From Bacillus sp. EB600 (GTDB lineage Bacteria; Bacillota; Bacilli; Bacillales; Cytobacillaceae): a DNA stretch of 35,431 bases. A program made the translations under genes and the position numbers. The notes beneath the pieces were generated by a model, which saw nothing but the letters and a program-made list of their open reading frames with translations, was not told where the DNA came from and did not search any database. Below, piece by piece: positions 17,032 to 25,364 of this stretch. Position 1 is the first letter of the stretch. Every line of letters starts with the position of its first letter. The stretch lies in assembly GCF_024494385.1 (NCBI RefSeq), contig NZ_JAEVLT010000043.1, positions 1 through 35,431 on the forward strand, given 5' to 3'.

Positions 17032-17958
17032 TCAATTCGGTCTCCCATTTTCATAGGGTTTTAAAATCCCATACAGCGTTTCAATGACCGGGACAGCCAA
17101 ATCGTGTTTGGCAGCCAGACGAAGCGCCCCTCCTTGTAAATGCTCCACTTCTAAAGGCAGCCCCTTTATCATATCCTGATGCATGGATGATGTGGCGTCT
17201 TTATGGAGTTTTTTCAAATTAATTGCCATCCTCTCCGCTTCTTGATCGGTTATGGCAATACCTTCTTTTACGGCAAGATTTTTCATTTCAAAGATGACCT
17301 TTTTAGCAACACCGAAAGTAGCTTCCGAACTCGCTATAAAACCTACAGGCAGCTGCGTAGCTGAGGTAATTCCTGAAAATGCCGTTATAAATATGTATTT
17401 ATTCCACATATGTTTTAAAATTTCTTGTTCTCTTAAAATATTCGTTTTTACTTGGGCATTGATCTCTTCTAATTTCTCACAAACTTCCAATTGCCCAAGA
17501 TGGAGAGCCCCAAATTTTATCATACCGCTTCCGCTCGTATGTTTTACGTGTCCATGTTCATCTAATGTAGCAATAATCGAAGCAAATCCTCCTAACACTT
17601 TTTCCTTCCCAACGGCCTGCTGTAGTTTTTCCAAGTGCTCGATACCATTTAACAAAGGCAGAACAAACACTCCTGTTTGCTGTACGATCGTCTGAACCTG
17701 CTGGATTGCTTGCTCAAGATGATAGCCTTTAACAGCAAGTATCACCAAATCGATATTGTTGACCTGTTCCGGCGATGTGAAAACCATTACATCTTTTCTT
17801 TCAAAGTTTCCTTCCGGGCTGTATAACTTCAACCCCTCTTTTTCTAATTGAGCCGCACGTTTTTCCCTTACAAAAAAAGAGACATTTACTCCTGCCTCTA
17901 ACATTCTCCCTCCAAAATAAGCTCCCAAAGCACCTGCACCTTGGACCAAAATATTCAT
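17032..17958 (-). CDS. 2-dehydropantoate 2-reductase family protein (PanE/ApbA)
   Basis: A 308-residue NADPH-dependent ketoacid reductase. The N-terminal nucleotide-binding motif is GAGALGAYFGG (residues 7-17). The catalytic Lys lies in HMWNKYIFITAFSG and the second domain contains the conserved PLEVEHLQGG-like segment. The ATG follows GGGAGG by about 10 bases. True PanE reduces ketopantoate for pantothenate synthesis; many Bacillus carry paralogs of unknown ketoacid specificity, and this one is not with pantothenate genes, so it may be such a paralog. Confidence 0.88.
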   Translation of the reverse strand: MNILVQGAGALGAYFGGRMLEAGVNVSFFVREKRAAQLEKEGLKLYSPEGNFERKDVMVFTSPEQVNNIDLVILAVKGYHLEQAIQQVQTIVQQTGVFVLPLLNGIEHLEKLQQAVGKEKVLGGFASIIATLDEHGHVKHTSGSGMIKFGALHLGQLEVCEKLEEINAQVKTNILREQEILKHMWNKYIFITAFSGITSATQLPVGFIASSEATFGVAKKVIFEMKNLAVKEGIAITDQEAERMAINLKKLHKDATSSMHQDMIKGLPLEVEHLQGGALRLAAKHDLAVPVIETLYGILKPYENGRPN

Positions 17959-18097
17959 ACTTGGAAAGCCTCCCTTAATCTTTTATTTTTTTATTTTATC
18001 ATGGAAAAGAAGGACCATTTTTACAACTGTATTAAAGGCCCCCACATTTTATATCGTCAAAGATTACTTTTTATTATTAATTCAATTGATACAAAAA

Positions 18098-18208
18098 AGC
18101 ACCCTAGAGCTATCAAATGTCCTGTTTCGCCTGTTTGCCCTCCTACAGAAAAACGGGCGAAAGTCTCATAGATACGAGAAGAAAACAGTCTTTGATATAT
18201 GGGGTGCT
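18098..18208 (-). terminator. Nested foldback ending in a T-run
   Basis: Outer arms AGCACCC (18098-18104) and GGGTGCT (18202-18208), inner arms ATCAAA (18112-18117) and TTTGAT (18191-18196), and an inner 12-bp hairpin (18125-18136 with 18151-18162, one wobble). Read leftwards the outer stem ends in TTTTTTG, so it can terminate transcription from the DUF2798 gene 110 bases upstream. The nested arms also resemble a small foldback element. Confidence 0.5.
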
Positions 18209-18317
18209 GTCTATACCTAATAGATTTAATATTACTTTACATCTCTCTGGCTATAATTAGCAATATTTCACAAAGAGACTGGAAATTATTTTTGGTATGG
18301 TAGGCTTTACAAGTTTA

Positions 18318-18560
18318 TTAAAAATCCTTGTTTTCCAAAAAAGTGACTGTTTTCATTAATTTCCTTATTCCCTTAGGTAAAAAGTAGGCTGCTGGTAAAG
18401 CACAAACAAAAGCTTCACTCCATATTCTCAACCATATTTTAAAAAATGTGTTACTAAATCCAAAATTTATTGAAACCAATACAAAGGAAATGAAAATGGA
18501 CATACCTAAAGCCATAAAAAAAGTAAATACTATGTGTTCATATTTTTTATCAATTTTCAA
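18318..18560 (-). CDS. DUF2798 family small membrane protein
   Basis: An 80-residue protein with two hydrophobic segments. KIDKKYEHIVFTFFMALGM begins the first, and the second runs through WSEAFVCALPAAYFLPK. This is the DUF2798 pattern. I set the start at TTG 18560 because AGGTGG lies 6 bases upstream and the length then matches the family; the frame extends further but without a ribosome site. Function unknown. Confidence 0.75.
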   Translation of the reverse strand: MKIDKKYEHIVFTFFMALGMSIFISFVLVSINFGFSNTFFKIWLRIWSEAFVCALPAAYFLPKGIRKLMKTVTFLENKDF

Positions 18561-18704
18561 AATAACCCACCTATTCACAATAAAACACAATATTGTTTTT
18601 AATATTAGAACCTTAATTATTGGACATTTCACAATACTTTCTTAATTCTTATTCTACTAACTTGTTGTGTCCATTTGCTTTGTCCATTCAGAGAAAAATA
18701 TAAT

Positions 18705-19185
18705 AATCAAAATCTACTAAATATTGAACAGAAAATACTAGAAAGGCAAATTCAGCTTCATAGTGCAACTACTTAGAAATTGAGGAAAATGGAATTCTGA
18801 CCTGAGGTCCGATAACAGTATTCGCAAACTTTGCAAATACAACAGGAAATGGCGGGATTTCATGTTTCATTTTCAAAATATGTTCTCGATAATAATAGCC
18901 AACACAAATCATTTTTCCCGGCTGTGGTAATGGAACTTTTACTTTTACATCGTTAACTAAAAATACAAGCTTCCGTCCTTTATCTTCTCTAGTTTTTAGT
19001 GCATACTCGATGGCACTTTTTGCAGGTTCAAGGCTTTCCTTATCCCCCTGTAGAAAACCCATTCATATCCACAGGAACAAATACTTCAGCCAATACTTGA
19101 TACGCAAGGTTTATTCAACAGCCTTATTATCTACTATTGTTCCAACATGTGAAGTTCCTTCTCTTGAAAAAATTTTTAACTTTGT
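18705..19185 (-). pseudogene. Decayed fumarylacetoacetate hydrolase-family gene
   Basis: A relic of the same gene as the intact hydrolase at 25365. The N-terminal piece (KIFSREGTSHVGTIVDNKAVE) is broken by a stop and frameshift; the middle reads MGFLQGDKESLEPAKSAIEY through GKMICVGYYYREHILKMK to FAKFANTVIGP in one frame (19062-18769). After another stop the sequence passes directly from YEAEFAF to VFSVQYLVDF, skipping roughly 100 codons, and then the homology ends. It has an ordinary start codon nowhere. With the YciI and IclR relics next to it, it marks an old second aromatic-acid module. Confidence 0.85.
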
Positions 19186-19210
19186 AAAATAACCCCTTAT
19201 CTATTAATAT

Positions 19211-19473
19211 TTATTGTGCGTTCCATTCTTTTATTTTATAAATTGCATCATTTCCAACCTTCATTGGATCCTGCTTCACAATATTTGCTGCTTCTTCAAT
19301 AGAAGCCGTTTGAATGACATAAGCCCCTCCAGTTTGATCTTCAAATCCTCCTGAAACTTTTAAAACGTTATCATTTCTTAATTTGTTTAAAAACTATCTG
19401 TGTGCTTGAATTGAGTTATCTGTAAATGAAGGTTTCCTTTCGATTATGACGAGAAACTGTTTCAATAATGTCA
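19211..19473 (-). pseudogene. Decayed YciI-like gene
   Basis: Reads FLVIIERKPSFTDNSIQAHR, then TAG, then FLNKLRNDNVLKVSGGFEDQ, TGGAYVIQTASIEEAANIV and KQDPMKVGNDAIYKIKEWN to the stop at 19211. Apart from the one in-frame TAG (probably from CAG) it is a normal YciI-family protein of about 85 residues. Relatives share the fold of muconolactone isomerase and occur with aromatic catabolic genes. It lies between the FAH relic and a promoter facing left. No intact copy is in the window. Confidence 0.75.
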
Positions 19474-19526
19474 CTCATTTTTATTCGTTATAATGGGTCC
19501 ATAATTAGAAAAATATGTTCTCTAAT

Positions 19527-19555
19527 ATGATAAATCGTTGTCACATAATTGTCAA
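19527..19555 (-). promoter_or_regulatory. Leftward promoter of the decayed module
   Basis: TTGACA (19550-19555) and TATCAT (19527-19532) are exactly 17 bases apart, followed by an AGAGAACAT stretch. The same TTGACA and AGAGAA arrangement recurs at the intact gentisate operon (25226 and 25263), indicating common origin. Confidence 0.6.
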
Positions 19556-19728
19556 TATCATTATATTCAGAATATAAATAAAAAAACATCTGTAAAATAA
19601 TGTTTCCCGATTTTTGCATAATTTTATTATGATTATCTTTAATAAAAGTGTTTAATTTGTTATTCTCGAATTTTTTATGCTATTCGAAGACACTCAAGAT
19701 TCATGATGTTTCTTAGAAGGAGGACTTT

Positions 19729-20483
19729 ATGGAGAAGCTTAAAAAAGGGACAACCATTCAATCTTTAGAAGTATGAATGGGAGTTTTGGATTTTATTGCA
19801 CATCAAGCAAAACCTTGCAAATTTACCGAAATTGAAGAACAGACACAAATTACAAAAAGTAATTTATATAAATATCTTCATACTTTTACTCAATTAGGGA
19901 TTCTCTACCGTGATAGGGAATCAGGTGCCTATGTTCTTGGAAGCAGATTGATTGAGTATGGGATGGCTGCACTGGATCAGGAAAATGTCCTTGATCGGAT
20001 TTCACCTTATTTAGAATTACTTAATATTAGAACATTGAATACTGTACTATTTTCGATCTGGACACAAAATGGTCCGATGGTAATTAAGATGTTCAATATC
20101 ACTCAAGGGAGCTCATCCATGAATGCCATAAAAACTTTCCCTGTTGCTGAGAATGGAGGGAGTAAGGTACCAATTTGGGCGTCAATATTTAGCATGTTGT
20201 TCAAGAATGGAAAGAAGCGGGAATTAAAAATTTTAGCCCTGATCAACAGCAACAACTAGATACAGAAATAGTGATGATTCGAGAAAAAGAAATTTCATTT
20301 GCAAGGGAACCACTCGTTGCCTCTGTATCATCCGTTTCTTTTCCAGTTTTAAATTACAAAAAAAATATCTTAGGTGCTGTTACAGTTGTAGGTTTTTCCG
20401 AGAAAATACCAACAAATGAAACCGAAGATCATAGTAAAACCATTATAATTAAAAAGGGAAAAGACACAAAAACAAGCTGTTAG
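19729..20483 (+). pseudogene. Decayed IclR-family regulator
   Basis: A paralog of the intact IclR protein at 24079. It starts at an ATG after AGAAGGAGG, reads MEKLKKGTTIQSLEV, meets TGA where the paralog has Gly, and continues in frame through the helix-turn-helix region (ITKSNLYKYLHTFTQLGIL) and the dimer region. A frameshift near 20160-20200 then disrupts the effector domain, and the last part reads EKEISFAREPLVASVSSVSF in another frame (20271 onward). The C terminus is degenerate. It is divergent from the YciI/FAH relics, the same arrangement as in the intact module. Confidence 0.88.
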
Positions 20484-20619
20484 GAAAACTTTCCCAACAA
20501 CCTGAAAAGAAAAGCGGATTTCGAAAGAATAAACTGTATGGCAATTCACAAATTGATGTAAAATAGGATTAATTGAACAACCATTGCAGTAGATAAGACC
20601 TTCCTTAACTGCGATATAT

Positions 20620-21866
20620 TTATACAAAAATAGGTTGTTTTTCTTCGGCTAGTTCTAATAGACGCTTTTTAATTTCTTTTACATTTATATGCTTTTGTGA
20701 GACACCCGTTTCCATCGCAGCTTCAGCAACGGCTGCTGCTACATGGGCAGCTACTCGGCGGTCAAATGGATCTGGAATCACATAATCAGCATGAAGGTCT
20801 TTATCTGAAATTAATCCGGCAATCGCATAAACTGCTGCTAGTTTCATTTCTTCATTAATTTCTTTCGCATGGACATCTAAAGCACCACGGAAAATCCCAG
20901 GAAACGCCAATACATTATTGACTTGATTTGGAAAATCAGAGCGGCCTGTCCCTACCACAAGTGCTCCCGCTTCTTTTGCTTCTTGGGGCATAATTTCCGG
21001 TATCGGATTTGCCATGGCAAAAATGATGGAACTCTCGTTCATGGACCGAACCATTTCGCTTGTGACAGCACCGGCAGCTGACACCCCCACAAATACATCC
21101 GCTCCGACAAGCGCATCTGCCAATGTACCTTGTTTTTGTTCTTTATTAGTGATACGAGCCATTTCCTCTTTAAATGGATTCATTCCTATAGGGCGTCCTT
21201 CATAAATCACCCCTTTTGTATCGCATAAAATGACATCTTTGACCCCCATATGAAGCAACAGCTTAACAATCGCCACGCCTGCGGCCCCAGCCCCATTTGC
21301 CACAACACGAATATCTTCCACTTTTTTGTCAGCAAGCTTCAGGCATTGATTAACCCAGCTGCAGTTACAATAGCCGTACCATGCTGATCATCATGGAAAA
21401 TAGGAATATTGCATACTTTTCGCAATTGTTCTTCAATTTCAAAGCATTGTGGCGCTGCGATATCCTCTAAATTGACTCCGCCAAAAGTCGGTTCCAATAA
21501 TTTAACAACCTCGACAATTTTATCTGGATCAGTTGTATCCAAGCAGAGTGGAAATGCATCCACATCGGCAAATGATTTGAATAAAATTGCTTTTCCTTCC
21601 ATGACCGGCATGGCTGCTTTCGGACCGATATTTCCAAGACCAAGTACAGCTGTTCCATTCGATACAACGGCAACAAGATTACCTTTCATGGTATAATCAT
21701 ACACTTTGCTTTCATCATCACGAATGTCTAGGCAAGGCTCTGCTACACCTGGCGAATAAGCAAGGCTTAAATCTTTTGCATTGCTTACGGCAACTTTCGA
21801 ATGGACACCAAGCTTTCCTTGCTTTTCTTTGTGCATATTTAATGCTTCTTCACGTAAAGTTAACAT
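20620..21866 (-). pseudogene. Malic enzyme, -1 frameshift in the middle
   Basis: The N-terminal frame (21866-21339) and C-terminal frame (21321-20620) join into a malic enzyme of about 415 residues, close to the YtsJ/MleA type of Bacillus. Key parts are YSPGVAEPCLDI, the catalytic Lys region, IFHDDQHGTAIV with the metal-binding acids, and the NAD(P)-binding ANGAGAAGVAIVKLL. The break at 21342-21343 is one missing base in a C run (GCCTGAAG for an expected GCCCTGAAG). The start follows AAAGGAG. It oxidatively decarboxylates malate to pyruvate and could process fumarate-derived carbon from the gentisate pathway nearby. Confidence 0.9.
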
Positions 21867-21930
21867 TTTATATTTCTCCTTTAGCTATTTACAAAATTTT
21901 TGTTTTCTTGTTAGTACCTAGAGAAAGCAA

Positions 21931-22080
21931 TTAAGAAATTTCCTTAATACCAGAAAAACGTATGGAATAGACTTTCTGCTGTTTATCTTTTATAGAAATG
22001 GTTTGTTCATTTAGGTTTAGGTTCAAAACATGCCCCTTGGTATTAATTGTAAACAATTGACTATTTCCATAATTGGTGAA
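21931..22080 (-). CDS. Short reading frame of about 48 residues, unrecognised
   Basis: An open stretch after a TAA reads QLFTINTKGHVLNLNLNEQT and ends VYSIRFSGIKEIS. It has no ATG; a TTG at the Gln-Leu position is the only plausible start. A promoter-like pair lies just upstream. It may be a small real protein in front of the malic enzyme or a gene tail. I do not recognise it. Confidence 0.2.
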   Translation of the reverse strand, partial: FTNYGNSQLFTINTKGHVLNLNLNEQTISIKDKQQKVYSIRFSGIKEIS

Positions 22081-22091
22081 TTACGTTACCT

Positions 22092-22139
22092 ATTATTATA
22101 CAAAGAGTAAGTGATGTCAATATAATATCTAAATATTAT
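22092..22139 (-). promoter_or_regulatory. Promoter and palindrome upstream of the malic enzyme
   Basis: Read leftwards, the palindrome ATAATATTTAGATATTAT (22122-22139) is followed at once by TTGACA (22115-22120) and a -10 region TATAAT/AATAAT (22092-22100). The palindrome closely matches the one inside the symporter promoter at 14109-14127. The rest of the gap to 22300 shows nothing else. Confidence 0.5.
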
Positions 22140-22302
22140 TTATATTTTGAATATTAAATAGTAAACTATGGAAAAGGAAGTTGATGAATGATATAGATTT
22201 AATTTGCATGAAATCTATATAGTAATGGCCTAAATCCAATAAACTAAATATTTGACGAAAAGATCTTCTTGGAGGGACAAAAACGATTCGAGGAATGAAC
22301 GT

Positions 22303-22329
22303 CAAAAAAAGACAGGAATAAGTCCTGCC
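22303..22329 (-). terminator. Intrinsic terminator after the aromatic acid transporter
   Basis: A 7-bp stem (22323-22329 with 22311-22317, one wobble) with a 5-base loop is followed leftwards by seven T. It lies about 90 bases after the transporter stop codon. Confidence 0.8.
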
Positions 22330-22415
22330 CTAGTTTTCTTTGTTTATTGTAATTCAAGACTATCATCTAATTGCTAGAGTAAGGATAAAAAATAGCGTTA
22401 TTTATGTGGTTAAAC

Positions 22416-23777
22416 TCAAACAACATTATTCTCAGTAGGCTCCAAACTCGGATCACCTTCATTAGATACTTTATTATAATAAGCATGTCTCTCAGGCACT
22501 AATGCTAAGGCAATCGTAGCGATTAAACCAGGAATCGCAAATGCTATAAAATTCCATTCTATTGGTAAAGCAACCGATAAAAGGAAACCTCCCAAAAGTG
22601 GTCCGAGCATGCCACCAGTTCTACCGATACCAGACGCCACACCTAAAGCTGTCGATCTGATGTATGCTGGATAGTACTGTGATACATAGGCTTGTACGAT
22701 ATTTTGTGCCCCGATTGTAGCCGCTCCTGCAATTGCTATTAATACATAAATTACGAACGTATTTCCGACAAATCCAAGCAGTGTCAAGACAACGGCGCCT
22801 GAAGCATACATCGGGACAAGCATCTTTTTAGAGCCGTATTTATCACAAAGTCGCCCTATAATAAGGGTCCCTATAATGGCGCCACTTTGAAGTGTAATGA
22901 GGAATCCTAAGCTAGAATTCAGTCCATATCCTGCTTCAATCATCAATTTTGGAAGCCAAGTATTCAAACCGTAAACCATCAACAAGCAGCTGAAAAAGGC
23001 AATCCAAAACATGACAGTGCTTAAAGCTTGGTTATTTTTAAATAAGCTAACAATAGGAATCTTTATTTCTGATACTTTTAACTCTGCAATCTCATCATTT
23101 TTATTAAAAGTCGTTCCAGGACTTACCTTAGAAAGAGTAGTCAATAGTATTTCTTTTTTGCCTGTTCTGATTAGGTGACTCACCGTTTCTGGTAACTGCT
23201 TATATATTAATGGCAAAGCTACTAACGGAAGACCAGCGATCCAAAAGATGGATTCCCAGCCGAATGTCGGCATTAATAGGATCCCTAAAGAAGGTGCAAG
23301 AATCCCCCCTACCGAATAACCGCATAACATAATGGATATAATCATACTTCTCATTGATTTAGGTGCATAATCCGTCAACAAAGCGATGACATTTGGCATA
23401 ATGCCTCCAAGTCCTAAGCCTGCTAAAAAGCGAAAAGTAGAGAAAAGCGTTGGAGTTTGGGCAAAGCCACATAAGAGTGTAAATAAACTAAAAAATAATA
23501 ATGTAATAGCAATGACATTTTTCCTTCCAATACGATCAGCCAGTATTCCAAAAATGATCGCACCGAACATCATACCAAATAGTCCATAGCTCCCCATTGC
23601 TCCTGCTTCAACCGCCGTAAGATGCCATTTATTAATTAAAAAAGGTACTACAGTCCCATAAAGGACGAGGTCATATCCATCAAACAAAATAAGCAGGAAA
23701 CCCCATATGAGCAGTCCTAAATGAAAGCGGTTAAATTTACTTTTAGCAATAACCTCAGTGGTATTAATATAAGCCAA
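22416..23777 (-). CDS. AAHS-type MFS transporter for aromatic acids
   Basis: A 453-residue, 12-helix major facilitator of the aromatic acid:proton symporter type (PcaK, BenK, GenK relatives). The family DGYD motif is in helix 1 (LFDGYDLVLYGTVVP), motif A is GILADRIGRKNVI, and RFLAGLGLGGIMPN follows in helix 4. The start is a TTG at 23777 with AGGAGG 7 bases upstream. It sits next to the IclR gene, facing the same way, and most likely imports 3-hydroxybenzoate or gentisate for the enzymes encoded at 25-29 kb. Confidence 0.9.
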   Translation of the reverse strand: MAYINTTEVIAKSKFNRFHLGLLIWGFLLILFDGYDLVLYGTVVPFLINKWHLTAVEAGAMGSYGLFGMMFGAIIFGILADRIGRKNVIAITLLFFSLFTLLCGFAQTPTLFSTFRFLAGLGLGGIMPNVIALLTDYAPKSMRSMIISIMLCGYSVGGILAPSLGILLMPTFGWESIFWIAGLPLVALPLIYKQLPETVSHLIRTGKKEILLTTLSKVSPGTTFNKNDEIAELKVSEIKIPIVSLFKNNQALSTVMFWIAFFSCLLMVYGLNTWLPKLMIEAGYGLNSSLGFLITLQSGAIIGTLIIGRLCDKYGSKKMLVPMYASGAVVLTLLGFVGNTFVIYVLIAIAGAATIGAQNIVQAYVSQYYPAYIRSTALGVASGIGRTGGMLGPLLGGFLLSVALPIEWNFIAFAIPGLIATIALALVPERHAYYNKVSNEGDPSLEPTENNVV

Positions 23778-23905
23778 ATTGTCTCCTCCTTGATTACAAT
23801 TAAAATAATAAACTAATAACGCTTACTTACATGCAAAAAATAACGTAATTCAGTCAACCACCACCATTATATTCTATAAATAGTTAACAAAGTTTCCTAA
23901 CAGGG

Positions 23906-23953
23906 ATTATACGGGATGATTTCGAATTTTCAATAAAAATATTCAATATTTTT
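23906..23953 (-). promoter_or_regulatory. Transporter promoter with upstream palindrome
   Basis: Read leftwards, a perfect 9-1-9 palindrome AAAAATATTGAATATTTTT (23935-23953) is followed at once by TTGAAA (23928-23933), a 16-base spacer and TATAAT (23906-23911). The layout, palindrome directly before the -35, is the same as at the malic enzyme promoter. Confidence 0.6.
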
Positions 23954-24054
23954 CTGACTATTGGGAAAATATCTATAATTCCCCTGTTACCGCTTCTATA
24001 GAAATCCACATACGAGATTTTGTGAGCCTACTAAGGAGAAAGCCTTAACACAGT

Positions 24055-24080
24055 AAAAAAGCGAGGATAGCCCGCTTTTT
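24055..24080 (-). terminator. Intrinsic terminator overlapping the IclR stop codon
   Basis: AAAAAGCG-type arms: GCGGG (read leftwards from 24075) pairs with CTCGC (24065-24061) around a 5-base loop, extended by A and T runs. The T-run follows leftwards to 24055. The IclR stop codon lies in the upstream A-run. Confidence 0.75.
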
Positions 24081-24879
24081 AATTAATTTGCTCTATACAA
24101 TTTATTCTGGTTTCTATATGTGGTTCATAACCAAAACTTCCAGATATCTCTTTACTTATACTCATTAAATATCTGCTAAGCTCTTCGTCTTCATTTTGAG
24201 GTATTAACTCGGAAAAGCCGACAATTGTAACAGTACCAAGGAGTTGCTTTTTGTAATTAAATACAGGGAAAGCAACGGAGGATACAGATGGAACGAGTGG
24301 CTCCCTGGCAAAAGAAATTTCTTTCTTACAAATTAATTTGCACTCTTCTTTCAGGTGGTTAATTTTTTCTGAAGGAGTTTTCTTTAATTCTTTCTTTCCC
24401 CATTCACGAGTAATTTGTTCATCTATGAAAGCCATAAATACCTTCCCTGTTGCAGAAAGAAGAGGAAGCAACGTTCCCGTCTGAGCCCCAATATTATATC
24501 CTTGGTTTGCGTAAAACTCCCTGATGATCATAGGTCCATTATGTGTCCAAGTGGAATATACAACGGTACTCAAACTTTTTTCATTGATTTCTTGCAGATA
24601 AGGTGTGATTCGGTCAACAACATTTTCATGACCTACAGCAGCCAAACCGTATTCAATTAGCTTACTGCCCAATACATATGCACCAGATTCTTTGTCACGA
24701 TCAAGAATTCCTAATTGCGTAAAAGTATGAAGATATTTATACAAATTACTTTTTGAAATTTCTGTCAAATTATCAATATCAGAAGATTTCAGAGGCCTTC
24801 CTTGTTTGGCTATTAAATCCACGATGCCAATACCTATTTGTAATGATTGAATGGTTCTTCCTTTTTTTATAACTTCCAT
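24079..24879 (-). CDS. IclR-family transcriptional regulator
   Basis: A 266-residue regulator. The N-terminal winged helix covers about residues 10-70 (SDIDNLTEISKSNLYKYLHT). The C-terminal IclR effector domain (about 85-250) includes FAREPLVPSVSSVAFPVFNY and GTVTIVGFSE. The ATG follows AGGAGG by 7 bases. It is divergent from the gentisate operon with about 485 bases between the starts, and next to the transporter, so it probably controls both; IclR proteins of aromatic pathways are often activators that respond to the substrate. A decayed paralog lies at 19729. Confidence 0.93.
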   Translation of the reverse strand: MEVIKKGRTIQSLQIGIGIVDLIAKQGRPLKSSDIDNLTEISKSNLYKYLHTFTQLGILDRDKESGAYVLGSKLIEYGLAAVGHENVVDRITPYLQEINEKSLSTVVYSTWTHNGPMIIREFYANQGYNIGAQTGTLLPLLSATGKVFMAFIDEQITREWGKKELKKTPSEKINHLKEECKLICKKEISFAREPLVPSVSSVAFPVFNYKKQLLGTVTIVGFSELIPQNEDEELSRYLMSISKEISGSFGYEPHIETRINCIEQIN

Positions 24880-25171
24880 TTAAGATCCTCCTAGACTAAA
24901 AGGTTAAAAATCTCTCTTAACCTTTAATAACTGTATACATTGCGGCGACTCATATTCCTTAGAAAAAGTACGTTGTTTGAAATATAGCTATTTAATTGGA
25001 TAGATGTCAACAAAGAAAAATCTGTGCTAACAGCTGAATTAAGAAGAACAATCGTAATAAATATTCATCAAGATAAAGGACGCTTGGAAGGAGTATGGTT
25101 TAAATTTACTAAATTTTTTCGTTAATCATATTGATAATACAAAATGAATAAATTAGATTTATCGCATTAAC

Positions 25172-25291
25172 AGAGAACAATGTTATCTATTTTGATAAAT
25201 TAATCAGTTTTCTTTGTTAAGAATATTGACAATAGTAAAAAAATATATTAAATTCTTTATATAGAGAATACTGTCAACTATTTTGATAAAT
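25172..25291 (+). promoter_or_regulatory. Gentisate operon promoter flanked by a 29-base direct repeat
   Basis: TTGACA (25226-25231) and TAAATT (25249-25254) are 17 bases apart and face the operon. Two direct repeats of the form AGAGAA-N2-TGT-N3 followed by CTATTTTGATAAAT lie at 25172-25200 and 25263-25291, one upstream and one at the expected transcription start. They are likely sites for the divergent IclR regulator. The first copy also resembles the promoter region of the decayed module (19505-19535). Bases 24880-25171 hold no gene. Confidence 0.6.
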
Positions 25292-25364
25292 GGATCCGAT
25301 TACAAAATTAATGAATGCAATGCAATCTAACTATGAGCTTACTTAAAGGAAAGGGAGTTTACTA

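Noticed and set aside
20370..20627. Leftward 85-residue frame opposite the IclR relic
   Set aside because: It lies antisense to recognisable IclR sequence and lacks a ribosome site.
25172..25291. CRISPR-like repeat pair
   Set aside because: Only two copies, imperfect, 91 bases apart at a promoter, with no cas genes in the window.
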